A DNA stretch of 18,808 nt from Caryophanales bacterium UBA4694 (lineage in GTDB: Bacteria > Bacillota_I > Bacilli_A > RFN20 > CAG-288). Of this stretch, positions 7,823 to 16,013 are shown piece by piece. The stretch lies in the NCBI GenBank assembly GCA_002404835.1, contig DHKM01000047.1:7190-25997 (forward strand), read 5' to 3'. The notes under the pieces are model-generated. The model ran no database searches. It was not told the DNA's origin and saw nothing but the letters and a program-made list of their open reading frames with translations. The translations under genes and the position numbers were made by a program. Every line of letters starts with the position of its first letter. Position 1 is the first letter of the stretch.

Positions 7823-7864
7823 AAAAAGGTTACCGGACAAACCACCAGTTCCGGTAACCTTTTT
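7823..7864. terminator. Two-way terminator between convergent genes
   Basis: A perfect 15-bp stem (AAAAAGGTTACCGGA at 7823-7837 and its complement at 7850-7864) with a 12-base loop has A-rich left and T-rich right flanks, so it can act on both strands. It lies between the plus-strand DUF6273 gene and the minus-strand beta-helix gene, ten bases after the former's stop. Confidence 0.92.
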
Positions 7865-7903
7865 GTATAACTTAGATTTCAAATCATCCCAGAATAATCA
7901 GAC

Positions 7904-9610
7904 TCAGCCGATCGGATTCGAGTTTTTGTTCAGACAGCCAAGTCCGATGGAATAATCAGAAGAAAGAATATCAACAACCTCATCCTGCTTCACACAATTT
8001 GAAGCATCATAGATTTCCGGATTATCAAAATAAGCACACTTTACTCCCTCTGCAAGCGACACATGATCGGTAGGGATCTCATTTCTGGCAATGGGATCGA
8101 AACGAAGGAAATCTCCAATGTCGCATCCAGAGACACTGCCCTTAAAGAACAGAAGGTTCTTCTCCATCGCAAGTCCCTTCTTGTCTCCTAGTTCGAAAGA
8201 AGCCGAAGGTGAATTCACATAGAAGATATTATTGAAAAGGTAGGCATTCCTTCCATTGTTGACTTTGACAAGGATCGGAGTATCTTCCTTTCCTGTGAGG
8301 ATGGTATTGTTGTAGAATCTGATCATACCGACATAATAATTGATATAGACAATCCCCTTCTTTCCCTTGTCGCAGACGGAAAGATTGTAGCGGACAGTCA
8401 CAATATCGTTTGCTCCTTTATCCGAACTGCTTTGTCCGTTGCAATTAAGAAAGAGTCCGAAAGCATTGTCATGGGAATAATTGTATTGGAAGATGACGTC
8501 CTTGCTCTGAAGGTCGGCATCAAGCATCGCGCCATCCTGGATTTTTCCGTCTTCCTGGAAAGTGGCTAGATTCAGATAGCCTTCATTCTTCTCGACAACA
8601 ATCGAATCGACATAGCTTGTCACAATGCTGTTTCCGGCTTTGCACACTTCGGAAGTATAGGAAACGACATTGGAAGAAACCAGACCTTTGAAAAGATTTC
8701 TTACAAAAATGGCGTTCTTGGCAACATGGCTGATCACATTGTTCTGAATCAGAACATTCAGATGTGCCTTCTCCTTGAAGCTACTATCATACGGGGATAC
8801 CTTGCCTATTTTTGTTCCATCCACCTTGTACCAGGTGGCAATCCCGACATTGGAGACATTCTCGATACGGCAGTTTTTCACCGTAAAGCCATCCATCCTA
8901 GCTTTGCCATCCTTGCTATAGAGATGGATACCGCCGGTAATCTTGCTTGCCATGGACATCCCCTGGTTTTCCTTGTCACAGAAACCATGGATATCATGGA
9001 TATAAAGATCATCCAGGAGAACATCATGATAGGTGGCAAACCCGGAATCCGAAGAAAGTTCGACCAGAACTCCTCTCCGATCGGCTTCCACATCGGAAAG
9101 ACAGGTCAACTCAAGTCCTGAAACACTCACATAAGAGCAGTTCTTGAGATAAAGAACACCTTTTCCTCTCTGATCAGGCGGAGAAAAACGAGGTTTGTCT
9201 CCCTCTCCATAAGAAGAAAAGACAATCGGATGATTTTTCTCCCCGGAAAGATTTTCCAAAAACAGAGGTTCATGAAATACGCTTCCTCTTTTGAAAAGAA
9301 CATGTGTTCCCTTGCTAAAGCCGATAGAAGAAAGGAAATCCAGACTTGAAAACGGATGTTCCTTCGTTCCCAACGAAGAAGTCGATTCACTGTCAAAATA
9401 ATACGTATTCTCCTCATCCAATGAAGAATCCGATCCAGAAGAAGCAGTAATAACAGAGGAAGCAAAGGAAAGGTTGTCGGAAGATACATCTGTCTTTTTT
9501 GGAATCGAATTGGAAGGCTCTATCACCGACGTAGATGTAGAGTCTATATTCTTTCCACAGGACATAAGAAAAGGAAGAAAAAGGACAAGAATTAAAGCTT
9601 TCAGTTTCAT
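7904..9610 (-). CDS. Surface lipoprotein with right-handed beta-helix domain
   Basis: The product is 568 residues. The signal peptide ends in lipobox LMSC with Cys18, followed by a Ser/Thr/Asp-rich linker (about 22-75). The segment GTKEHPFSSLDFLSSI opens the catalytic-type region, as in many parallel beta-helix proteins. The rest shows repeated beta-helix rungs: VSVSGLELT, FTVKNCRIENVSNVGI, VLIQNNVISHVAKNAIFV, SSNVVSYTSE, VIFQYNYSHDNAFGLF, IRFYNNTILTG, AYLFNNIFYV. This fold is typical of polysaccharide lyases, glycosidases and epimerases that act on uronate-containing or branched glycans; I cannot assign a family. The terminator-like hairpin at 9624-9647 separates it from GH3-C, and the start has only a weak GGTAGG-type ribosome binding site. 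It may be a read-through gene of operon 2. Confidence 0.85.
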   Translation of the reverse strand: MKLKALILVLFLPFLMSCGKNIDSTSTSVIEPSNSIPKKTDVSSDNLSFASSVITASSGSDSSLDEENTYYFDSESTSSLGTKEHPFSSLDFLSSIGFSKGTHVLFKRGSVFHEPLFLENLSGEKNHPIVFSSYGEGDKPRFSPPDQRGKGVLYLKNCSYVSVSGLELTCLSDVEADRRGVLVELSSDSGFATYHDVLLDDLYIHDIHGFCDKENQGMSMASKITGGIHLYSKDGKARMDGFTVKNCRIENVSNVGIATWYKVDGTKIGKVSPYDSSFKEKAHLNVLIQNNVISHVAKNAIFVRNLFKGLVSSNVVSYTSEVCKAGNSIVTSYVDSIVVEKNEGYLNLATFQEDGKIQDGAMLDADLQSKDVIFQYNYSHDNAFGLFLNCNGQSSSDKGANDIVTVRYNLSVCDKGKKGIVYINYYVGMIRFYNNTILTGKEDTPILVKVNNGRNAYLFNNIFYVNSPSASFELGDKKGLAMEKNLLFFKGSVSGCDIGDFLRFDPIARNEIPTDHVSLAEGVKCAYFDNPEIYDASNCVKQDEVVDILSSDYSIGLGCLNKNSNPIG

Positions 9611-9623
9611 GAATTACCTACCC

Positions 9624-9647
9624 AAAAAAGGGGAATTCTCCCCTTTT
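9624..9647 (-). terminator. Terminator-like hairpin between GH3-C and the beta-helix gene
   Basis: On the minus strand AAAAGGGGA and TCCCCTTTT form a 9-bp stem with a GAAT loop, followed by a run of six T. It starts three bases after the GH3-C stop and ends 14 bases before the beta-helix start codon. With so little room left for a promoter, it probably works as a partial terminator that lowers expression of the distal gene. Confidence 0.7.
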
Positions 9648-9650
9648 ATC

Positions 9651-12600
9651 TTATTTTTTGATTAGATTCGTCTCATCATAGATGATACTGAAGACACAGA
9701 AAACCATCGAAAGACCGAATAGGACATAAACGGCGATGCTGATTCCATTTAGAAGCTTCATCCAAGGAGGAGTGACCGTACGGAACACCGTCGAAACATC
9801 AATACCGTTCATCGCATTGGATCTGACTACCGTATAAAGAATACGGTGAGCTTCCTCTCTCATGGCATTTGTCAAAGTACCATATCCATCCCTGAAGGCA
9901 TAGAGGGAAGACTTCTCGGCACTGGCTGCGGTATCTCCGTCGGGAAGAGCACATCCGCCAAGAATACCGCCGACAAGATCCATATAACCATTCATCCAGT
10001 AATCCGATACCGCAAATCCGCTCATACCGAATTCCTTGCGGAAAACATTGTTGATGAATCCCTGCTGACTGGTCCAGACGACACCGATACGGTTGAAACC
10101 TGTCATGAGGTTTTCGGCATCAGCCTCTTCTATGGCAATCTGGAAGGGACGGCAATACAGTTCGCGGATGGTCTGCTCGTTGGCCCAGGTATTCACACCC
10201 TCACGATTGGTTTCCTGGTCATTGAGAATGGCATGCTTCATGTAGACATAGACGCCCTTGGAATGGATACCCTTGACTTCGCTGGCCGCAATATATCCGG
10301 CAAGCGTTCCATCTTCGGAAGCATATTCGAATGCTCTGCCGTTATAGGAACCTCTGTGGATATTGATGCCCAGGCCGTAAAGACCGGAATATCCTGCCCA
10401 CAGACAATCCTCGGAAACCATCCTTCCGACTTCTTCGACAAGAGCATCGTTCCGGCTGGAAGCCATCAAGGCAGCACAGGGATAGGAGATCGGAGAAGAA
10501 TCCCCGTCCGGATCTCCGTACAGGAACGTGAATCGGTTGACCGCCGCCGAATCATTGTCGTCATAGGAATAGTTGGTTCCGCCGACCGGACCCAAAGCTC
10601 CGTTTCCGTCGATAGTCAGAGGTTTGTTGATGCTTTCAATACCATAAGTCTTTCTTAGCCCATTGCTTAAAAGCATGACCGTATCCTCGAAGGACAGTTC
10701 GTCCAGAAGATCATCCCACATCGGGTCATCATAATCCTTGATCTGGATGTTTCCTTTTTCATCCATGGACATCATAGAGGCAAGACTCAGACCATTGTCC
10801 TTACCATAGGTAGGATTGGGAATATCATCCTTCTTCAGCTTCAAGGACATCTTCTTTCCATCCTCGACCATGGCTGAGTTGACTTTCACCTTGACCTGGT
10901 TGTTGAGCTTGGTGTACTTCTCGCTGTATCCAAGCTTTACGGTTCCTTCCCAGTCATTTCTTGAAATATAGGTAACACTGTTCTCCCCACGATTGGTATA
11001 GAGATTGAGATCTGCATTATCGAACTGATTGGTGATATCCGCTTTAGTCTTCTTGCTCTTCTGGTATTTGGTGTCGGAAAATTCCTTCGTAGTCTTATAG
11101 ACCAGGGAAGCATTCCCCTGTTTATCCATACCGGAAGCATTCTTCTTGGAAAGAATGTTGTTGATGGCATTGTGGGCATCGCTTCCTACCGTCAGATAAT
11201 AGTCTCCGGAATCCAGAATGTAGGTCTTTGCCTTGTAGGAATCGTAACTTGCAAAAAGCCTTCCGTCCACCTTAACATGGACCGTCTCGCTCTCATTGGG
11301 CTCTAGTTCCTTGGTCTTGGTATAGCCGACAAGTTCGACAGAAGCCTTTTCGACGTGGTTTTGGATATCGTAGTCGGTATAAGGCTTTTGAAGATAGATG
11401 TCGACACTGTTTTTTCCCTTGACCGCTCCGGTGTTGGTCACCTTCAGGGAAACAACGTAGGTGTCATCCTCAGTATTTTCCTTCACGTTGAAATCCGAAT
11501 ACGCGAAGTCGGTATAACTGAGTCCGTATCCAAACGGATACGTAACCACATCGGAATACCTGAAGTCACCGGCATTGCCTCGCTTCAAGATTGTATCTTC
11601 GTATCGAGTCTCGGTATAACGGTATCCGTTATAGATTCCCTCCTGATAGACGACATAGCGGTTGGATTTTCCGCTGTTGGAAGTGGAAACAGTCTCTCCG
11701 GAATTCTCATAGGAGCCGAAGTTGCTGTAGACCGGATTATAGTAATGCTTTCTAAAATACGTATCGGAAAGCCTGCCGCTAGGAGAAGCGTCACCGGAAA
11801 GCAACTTACCGATTCCGATTGTCGTCGAAGTTCCGCCTTCTCCTACCCAGAGAATGGCATCGATCCCGTAATCATCCACATAGTCACACTGGATCGGGTT
11901 TACACTGTTCAGAAGAACAACGATTTTCTTTATCTTCCCGGCTTCCTTCAAGGATTTCAGGTTCTTGAGAACATCCTTCTCGCTGGGGGAAAGCTCAAGG
12001 TAGTTCCCATTGGAATAGTCGCTGGGATCCCCACCAGATGCCTTAAGGTCAGTCGCTTCGGTACCATAACGGGAAAGAACCATGATTCCTGCCTCGGCAT
12101 CATCGTTCTTACTGTCCGGAAGCTGGTTCCACCTGGCATCGTTGATGGTGTATTTGGCGCCACCGCTTGAGGTATTCGTCGTATGGTCTCCGAAATATTC
12201 CTTGTGCTGCGAATAGAAATCCCACAAACTAGAATTGACGACAAATCCGGATTTTTCAAGTCCGTCCTTAAGCGGGATGAATTCCGATCTCTTGGCAAAA
12301 GAAGAACCACCTCCGGAATAAATGTAGTTGACACTTGAAGAGCTGTAAAGATTCACCTTGCTTCCTTTGGAAAGAGGAAGGGCATTGTTATCGTTCTTAA
12401 GAAGGACGGAACCTTCGACTGTGATCTTACTTGTAACATCCTTAGCATCATCCTGAAGGTCGGAAATTGAAGCATAATCCGAAAAGTGATAGACGTTTTC
12501 GGCATCCTCATCTCTTTTCACAGATTCCTGAGTCGACTGGCCAAGAAAAACAGTAATCGGGCCGATATTCTCCTGGGCAATCTGTCCACCGATAAGAATG

Positions 12601-12662
12601 ACGCCAAGAGCAAAAACAGAGACATTGCCGATGATCTTCGCAAGAGAAGTAAGTTTAAGCAT
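9651..12662 (-). CDS. Membrane-anchored permuted GH3 glycoside hydrolase (GH3-C)
   Basis: The product is 1003 residues. Order: hydrophobic N-terminal helix (about 8-30), (alpha/beta) sandwich domain (about 80-310; GSVLLKNDNNALPL at 84, RYGTEATD with likely acid/base Glu202), YPFGYGLSY near 375, FnIII-like domain (about 385-500), TIM barrel (about 640-950) and a C-terminal helix (about 970-996). The barrel shows NIHRGSYNGRAFEYASED near 767, KHAILNDQE near 809 and nucleophile Asp887 in VSDYW. Family knowledge predicts a retaining beta-glycosidase; the substrate is unknown. The order is circularly permuted relative to standard GH3, as described for some rumen beta-glucosidases. Its ATG overlaps the last eight bases of the upstream membrane-protein gene and has an AAAGGAGA site inside that gene (12671-12678), so translation is coupled. 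The substrate-pocket motif IDGNGALGPVGG departs from the common DGPxG form. Confidence 0.95.
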   Translation of the reverse strand: MLKLTSLAKIIGNVSVFALGVILIGGQIAQENIGPITVFLGQSTQESVKRDEDAENVYHFSDYASISDLQDDAKDVTSKITVEGSVLLKNDNNALPLSKGSKVNLYSSSSVNYIYSGGGSSFAKRSEFIPLKDGLEKSGFVVNSSLWDFYSQHKEYFGDHTTNTSSGGAKYTINDARWNQLPDSKNDDAEAGIMVLSRYGTEATDLKASGGDPSDYSNGNYLELSPSEKDVLKNLKSLKEAGKIKKIVVLLNSVNPIQCDYVDDYGIDAILWVGEGGTSTTIGIGKLLSGDASPSGRLSDTYFRKHYYNPVYSNFGSYENSGETVSTSNSGKSNRYVVYQEGIYNGYRYTETRYEDTILKRGNAGDFRYSDVVTYPFGYGLSYTDFAYSDFNVKENTEDDTYVVSLKVTNTGAVKGKNSVDIYLQKPYTDYDIQNHVEKASVELVGYTKTKELEPNESETVHVKVDGRLFASYDSYKAKTYILDSGDYYLTVGSDAHNAINNILSKKNASGMDKQGNASLVYKTTKEFSDTKYQKSKKTKADITNQFDNADLNLYTNRGENSVTYISRNDWEGTVKLGYSEKYTKLNNQVKVKVNSAMVEDGKKMSLKLKKDDIPNPTYGKDNGLSLASMMSMDEKGNIQIKDYDDPMWDDLLDELSFEDTVMLLSNGLRKTYGIESINKPLTIDGNGALGPVGGTNYSYDDNDSAAVNRFTFLYGDPDGDSSPISYPCAALMASSRNDALVEEVGRMVSEDCLWAGYSGLYGLGINIHRGSYNGRAFEYASEDGTLAGYIAASEVKGIHSKGVYVYMKHAILNDQETNREGVNTWANEQTIRELYCRPFQIAIEEADAENLMTGFNRIGVVWTSQQGFINNVFRKEFGMSGFAVSDYWMNGYMDLVGGILGGCALPDGDTAASAEKSSLYAFRDGYGTLTNAMREEAHRILYTVVRSNAMNGIDVSTVFRTVTPPWMKLLNGISIAVYVLFGLSMVFCVFSIIYDETNLIKK

Positions 12663-13092
12663 TTCTGGTCTCTCCTTTCACACTCTCTTTTGTCGTCTTA
12701 AAATACATGCCCACATTTCCAAGGATGAAGGAGACGAAAAGCAGGATGGCAGAAACTGTCACCTTCGGATTGATGAGCTTCAAGGCCTCAGAAGTGATCC
12801 CATTATAGAAGACACCGCTGAAATACATATAGACATAGCGGACAAAAAGAAGGAAGGCAAACAGCTCTCCGACCCAAAGAAGAAAGCCGGCATACTTGCT
12901 GGTCCTTGTAAAGACAAGAAGCCCGAAATACAAGACAATCCCAAGAAGGACAGGGACAAGAACGATGAGATTCTTGTATTCTTCAAGGTCACCGCCGAAC
13001 GTCAGATAGAAGAGAGTTCCCAGAACAAGAAGAACGATGGAAGCTAGTGAAACATAAAATCCCGGAGTCTTATAAAAGGTTTTGTTGATCAT
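12655..13092 (-). CDS. Small four-helix membrane protein partner of GH3-C
   Basis: The product is 145 residues with four predicted membrane helices at about 10-32, 42-62, 67-89 and 110-131, and a charged Lys/Glu tail. A KY pair (Lys66-Tyr67) opens helix three, and the loop before helix four is the longest. Length, helix spacing and the KY position match the 150-residue protein of operon 1, although overall identity looks low. AGGAAAG precedes the ATG by eight bases. The start lies three bases after the BIG2 lipoprotein stop, and the end overlaps the GH3-C start. It therefore sits in a tight lipoprotein, membrane-protein, GH3 cassette. The function is unknown; a membrane partner of the enzyme is the best inference. 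Confidence 0.87.
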   Translation of the reverse strand: MINKTFYKTPGFYVSLASIVLLVLGTLFYLTFGGDLEEYKNLIVLVPVLLGIVLYFGLLVFTRTSKYAGFLLWVGELFAFLLFVRYVYMYFSGVFYNGITSEALKLINPKVTVSAILLFVSFILGNVGMYFKTTKESVKGETRNA

Positions 13093-13095
13093 GAT

Positions 13096-15801
13096 TTATG
13101 CTTTCCTGAATGTAACATGGATATCATAGGTTCCGATTGCCTTGAATTTGAACTGGAACGGATTCGTGGATGCGTCATCGATAGTAAAGGAATAACTTCC
13201 AGACTTCAGCGACGCACTTTCGACGTCAACAGTTTCCTTGGCATCGTTTCCAGGTCCAGAGACAATCACACTTGAGACCTCCTCACCGGTATAAAGAATC
13301 GTATAGTCGGCGACATAGCTTCCATTACTAGGAGCAAAACGTAAGTAGGAATAGATATCCTTTCCGCTGCTTGTCTTGTTCTTCGTAACATTGCAGATGA
13401 CATGATTGTCGGACGTGGCTTTGGTTTCGCCAAGCTTCGCATTGGAATCCGTGTAGCTGTACCATTTGTTCCTATTTGCGAGAACCGCATCATTCTTTCC
13501 GGTTGTCAGATCATAGAAGACCTCTTCCTTCTTGCTGTTTATGACAGTGACCTGACAGGTTCCCTGATAATTGGAAAGTGTCACCGTGATCAAGGAAGTC
13601 CCTTCCTTCAAGGCTGTGATCTTGCCGTCCTGATCGACAGAGCAGACATCCTCGGCGGATGAGGAATAGGTAGCAGTACCTTCGACACCTTCTGGTCTTT
13701 CAAAGGTCAAAGTAAATTCCTTCTCTCCGGCAAGATCAAGTTCCTTAGAAGTCGAAGAAAGGGCAAGCGACTTTGTCGAGGAATCAACGACGGTAACCTC
13801 GCAAGAACCTTTGTAGTTTTCAATCGTGGCGGTGATAATCGACTTACCGACAGAAAGGGCAGTGACTTTGCCTTTGTCGACGCTGCAGACCGCTTCATCG
13901 GAGGAAGACCAGACTACTGCATTTTCATCCAATCCGGAAGGCAGAGTATAGGTAAGAGTGAATTGGGCATTCCCATTCAGATCAAGTTCCTTAGCAGATT
14001 CGGAAAGAGGAAGTTCCTGTTCCCTTGTATCCTTTACCGTAACCGCACAGGTGGCCTGATAGGAATCGATGCTTGCCATGATGTTGCAGGTTCCCACCTT
14101 AACGGCAGTGATTTTACCCTCGCTGACAGTAGCAACACTCTCATCGTCGCTTGTCCAACTAATGGTCTTTCCTTCCACACCTTCCGGAAGGAATGCCTGA
14201 AGCGTAATCGTAGAAGTACTCTTCTTGGCAAGGTCCAAAACGACCTGACTGTGGTCCAAGGTGATATTGGAGGAATTGACGACGGTCACCTTGCAGGAAG
14301 AAGAAGCATAACCGTCGACCGTTGCCGTAATTGTTGTGACGCCAGGAGCAAGGATGGTAACCTTTCCGTTTTCGACTCTGGCAACACTCTCGTCGGAGGA
14401 AATCCAGTCGACAGAAGAAACCGGACTATCGTCAGACAGGCTGGCTGTCAACGTAAACTCACAGTCATCCTTGGAAAGATCGATTTTCTTCCTCTTCTCG
14501 GAAAGCTTCACATGTTTGATTTCGGAAACTTTCTCAAACACAGGAATCAGATAGAAATCTCCGGTACATTTGAACTTAAGCTGAGAAACAGCATCACCGG
14601 TTACCGGATCAACGGAAGTGAAGTCCTCTTCGACAAGGTTCAGTCCGGGATTCAGGTCCTTGTCCTTTCCTCCGTTGAAGGCAATCTTGGCTGCGGATTC
14701 GGAATAAAGATAGAACTTCTCCTTATACTTGATATTTCCCTCATCATCCGGCTGATAACGGAGATAGAAGAAATTGCTTCCGCTGAGTTCTCCATTTTCC
14801 TTTCCGACATGAGTGATGTGGAAACGGAGCATTCCATTGTCCATATACGGTTCGCCTTCCGTCGTAACCGTTTCTTCGTTTTCCTTCAGGGCATACCAGG
14901 TCAATGGATTGCTGGCAGCATCCGCCTTCTTTCCCATCGGAAGAAGAGAGGTTTTCTCTTCACCGGTCTTGATCATGACGACACAGACAGCATCGACATT
15001 GTCACCGCTAGATTTCAAATGGACCTTTGTCATACCGACTTTCCTGCCGGTAACCTTGCCGCCTACAACAGAAGCAATGGAAGAATCCTCGCTTTCCCAG
15101 ATTGCATCGGAGGAAGGTGAGCCTGTGACATCAAGGGTGATGTCTTTTCCGACAGCGACGACGGCTGTCTTTGCCAAGGAAAAATAATTGGCACGGACAG
15201 AAACCCTGCAGGAAGCACTAAGTTCTCCGTTTGTGACGGTGATGATCGTATCTCCTGCCTTAAGACCTGTGACAAGGCCTTGATTATCGACGGTAGCAAC
15301 ACTGGTGTCGGAAGAAGACCAGGTAAGAGCGTCGCTTGTGCCTTTAGCAGAAGCAACAAGCTGAAGCTTGTTGGTCTCTGACAGGGAAATCGTCGCTTCC
15401 GTCTTGTCCAAAGTCAATGTCGCATCCTTAACGATTACCTTCAGTTCCTTGGCCTGAAGGACCTTGGTAGAGCCTTTCTTCCTTGCACTGGCGGTGATGG
15501 TCGTCTCACCTACGGAAACCGCAGTGATAAGGCCGTTTTTTACCGTTGCGACATTCTTGTCGGCACTCTGCCACGTGATAAGATAGATGGAATCATCCTC
15601 TGTGGTAGCCGTGATCTGCTTAGTCGCATTCAGCGTCAACGTGATCTCCGTCTCGGAAAGAGTAAGACCGATGTCTTTTCCGGAAACAGATTCCTTGACC
15701 GTCGTACTTGTCTTATCATTACCGCACGAAGACAGAACGACCGAAGAGGCAATCAGCGGAACAGCCAAAAAAAGCATGACAGAAAAACGTCTTTTTTTCA
15801 T
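13096..15801 (-). CDS. BIG2-repeat lipoprotein with a duplicated novel beta module, first gene of operon 2
   Basis: The product is 901 residues. The signal peptide ends in lipobox LSSC with Cys26. Seven bacterial Ig-like (BIG2) domains follow at about 44-125, 127-202, 205-277 (degenerate), 427-508, 512-591, 596-672 and 676-755, each with the typical W-S-S-D-x-x-V-A-x-V core and the ITA...VG.T.ITA strand. Two further modules, at about 285-424 and 761-901, are not BIG2 but resemble each other (a WY near the start, a FYLRY / SYLRF strand in the middle, a final strand ending in FEK / FRK). They may be carbohydrate-binding beta sandwiches; I recognise no named family. The protein should stand on the cell surface and present a glycan or a partner to GH3-C, encoded two genes on. 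A GGGGGT-type site precedes the ATG; a TACAAT at 15858-15863 (minus strand) is a possible -10 box. Confidence 0.9.
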   Translation of the reverse strand: MKKRRFSVMLFLAVPLIASSVVLSSCGNDKTSTTVKESVSGKDIGLTLSETEITLTLNATKQITATTEDDSIYLITWQSADKNVATVKNGLITAVSVGETTITASARKKGSTKVLQAKELKVIVKDATLTLDKTEATISLSETNKLQLVASAKGTSDALTWSSSDTSVATVDNQGLVTGLKAGDTIITVTNGELSASCRVSVRANYFSLAKTAVVAVGKDITLDVTGSPSSDAIWESEDSSIASVVGGKVTGRKVGMTKVHLKSSGDNVDAVCVVMIKTGEEKTSLLPMGKKADAASNPLTWYALKENEETVTTEGEPYMDNGMLRFHITHVGKENGELSGSNFFYLRYQPDDEGNIKYKEKFYLYSESAAKIAFNGGKDKDLNPGLNLVEEDFTSVDPVTGDAVSQLKFKCTGDFYLIPVFEKVSEIKHVKLSEKRKKIDLSKDDCEFTLTASLSDDSPVSSVDWISSDESVARVENGKVTILAPGVTTITATVDGYASSSCKVTVVNSSNITLDHSQVVLDLAKKSTSTITLQAFLPEGVEGKTISWTSDDESVATVSEGKITAVKVGTCNIMASIDSYQATCAVTVKDTREQELPLSESAKELDLNGNAQFTLTYTLPSGLDENAVVWSSSDEAVCSVDKGKVTALSVGKSIITATIENYKGSCEVTVVDSSTKSLALSSTSKELDLAGEKEFTLTFERPEGVEGTATYSSSAEDVCSVDQDGKITALKEGTSLITVTLSNYQGTCQVTVINSKKEEVFYDLTTGKNDAVLANRNKWYSYTDSNAKLGETKATSDNHVICNVTKNKTSSGKDIYSYLRFAPSNGSYVADYTILYTGEEVSSVIVSGPGNDAKETVDVESASLKSGSYSFTIDDASTNPFQFKFKAIGTYDIHVTFRKA

Positions 15802-15973
15802 TTTTGTACCCCCATAAAAAGAGCTTCTCTAGCATGAAAGCCCTTTTATGTCGTTTTATTGTACACTATGTTTAAAAACTTTAGAATTGCAATTTTCCAT
15901 AAACATGCTTGCAAATACCATTAAAAATATCAAATCTGCAATAGAACCACCCGTTTTACAATATTGGGCAAAG
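15802..15973 (-). promoter_or_regulatory. Promoter region of operon 2
   Basis: This AT-rich stretch between the transferase terminator and the BIG2 lipoprotein start has no gene and must carry the promoter of operon 2. A TACAAT at 15858-15863 on the minus strand, the same hexamer found in the 13-bp elements of the other operon, is the best -10 candidate, but no good -35 box lies at 16-18 bases. The 13-bp element itself is not repeated here. Confidence 0.4.
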
Positions 15974-16008
15974 AAAAAGGCCCTGCCTTGAAACACAAAG
16001 GCAGAGTC
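15974..16008 (-). terminator. Terminator of the phosphopantetheinyl transferase gene
   Basis: On the minus strand GACTCTGCCTT pairs with AAGGCAGGGCC (one GU pair and one mismatch), followed by a run of five T. It begins five bases after the transferase stop codon and separates that gene from operon 2. Confidence 0.8.
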
Positions 16009-16013
16009 TAAGG

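Noticed and set aside
9846..12170. Two plus-strand open frames of about 270 codons (9846-10658, 11355-12170)
   Set aside because: Both are antisense to GH3-C and use the same shadow frame as the one opposite GH3-A.
13963..15120. A 385-codon plus-strand open frame
   Set aside because: It lies wholly antisense to the BIG2 lipoprotein, has no ribosome binding site of note and no recognisable protein features.
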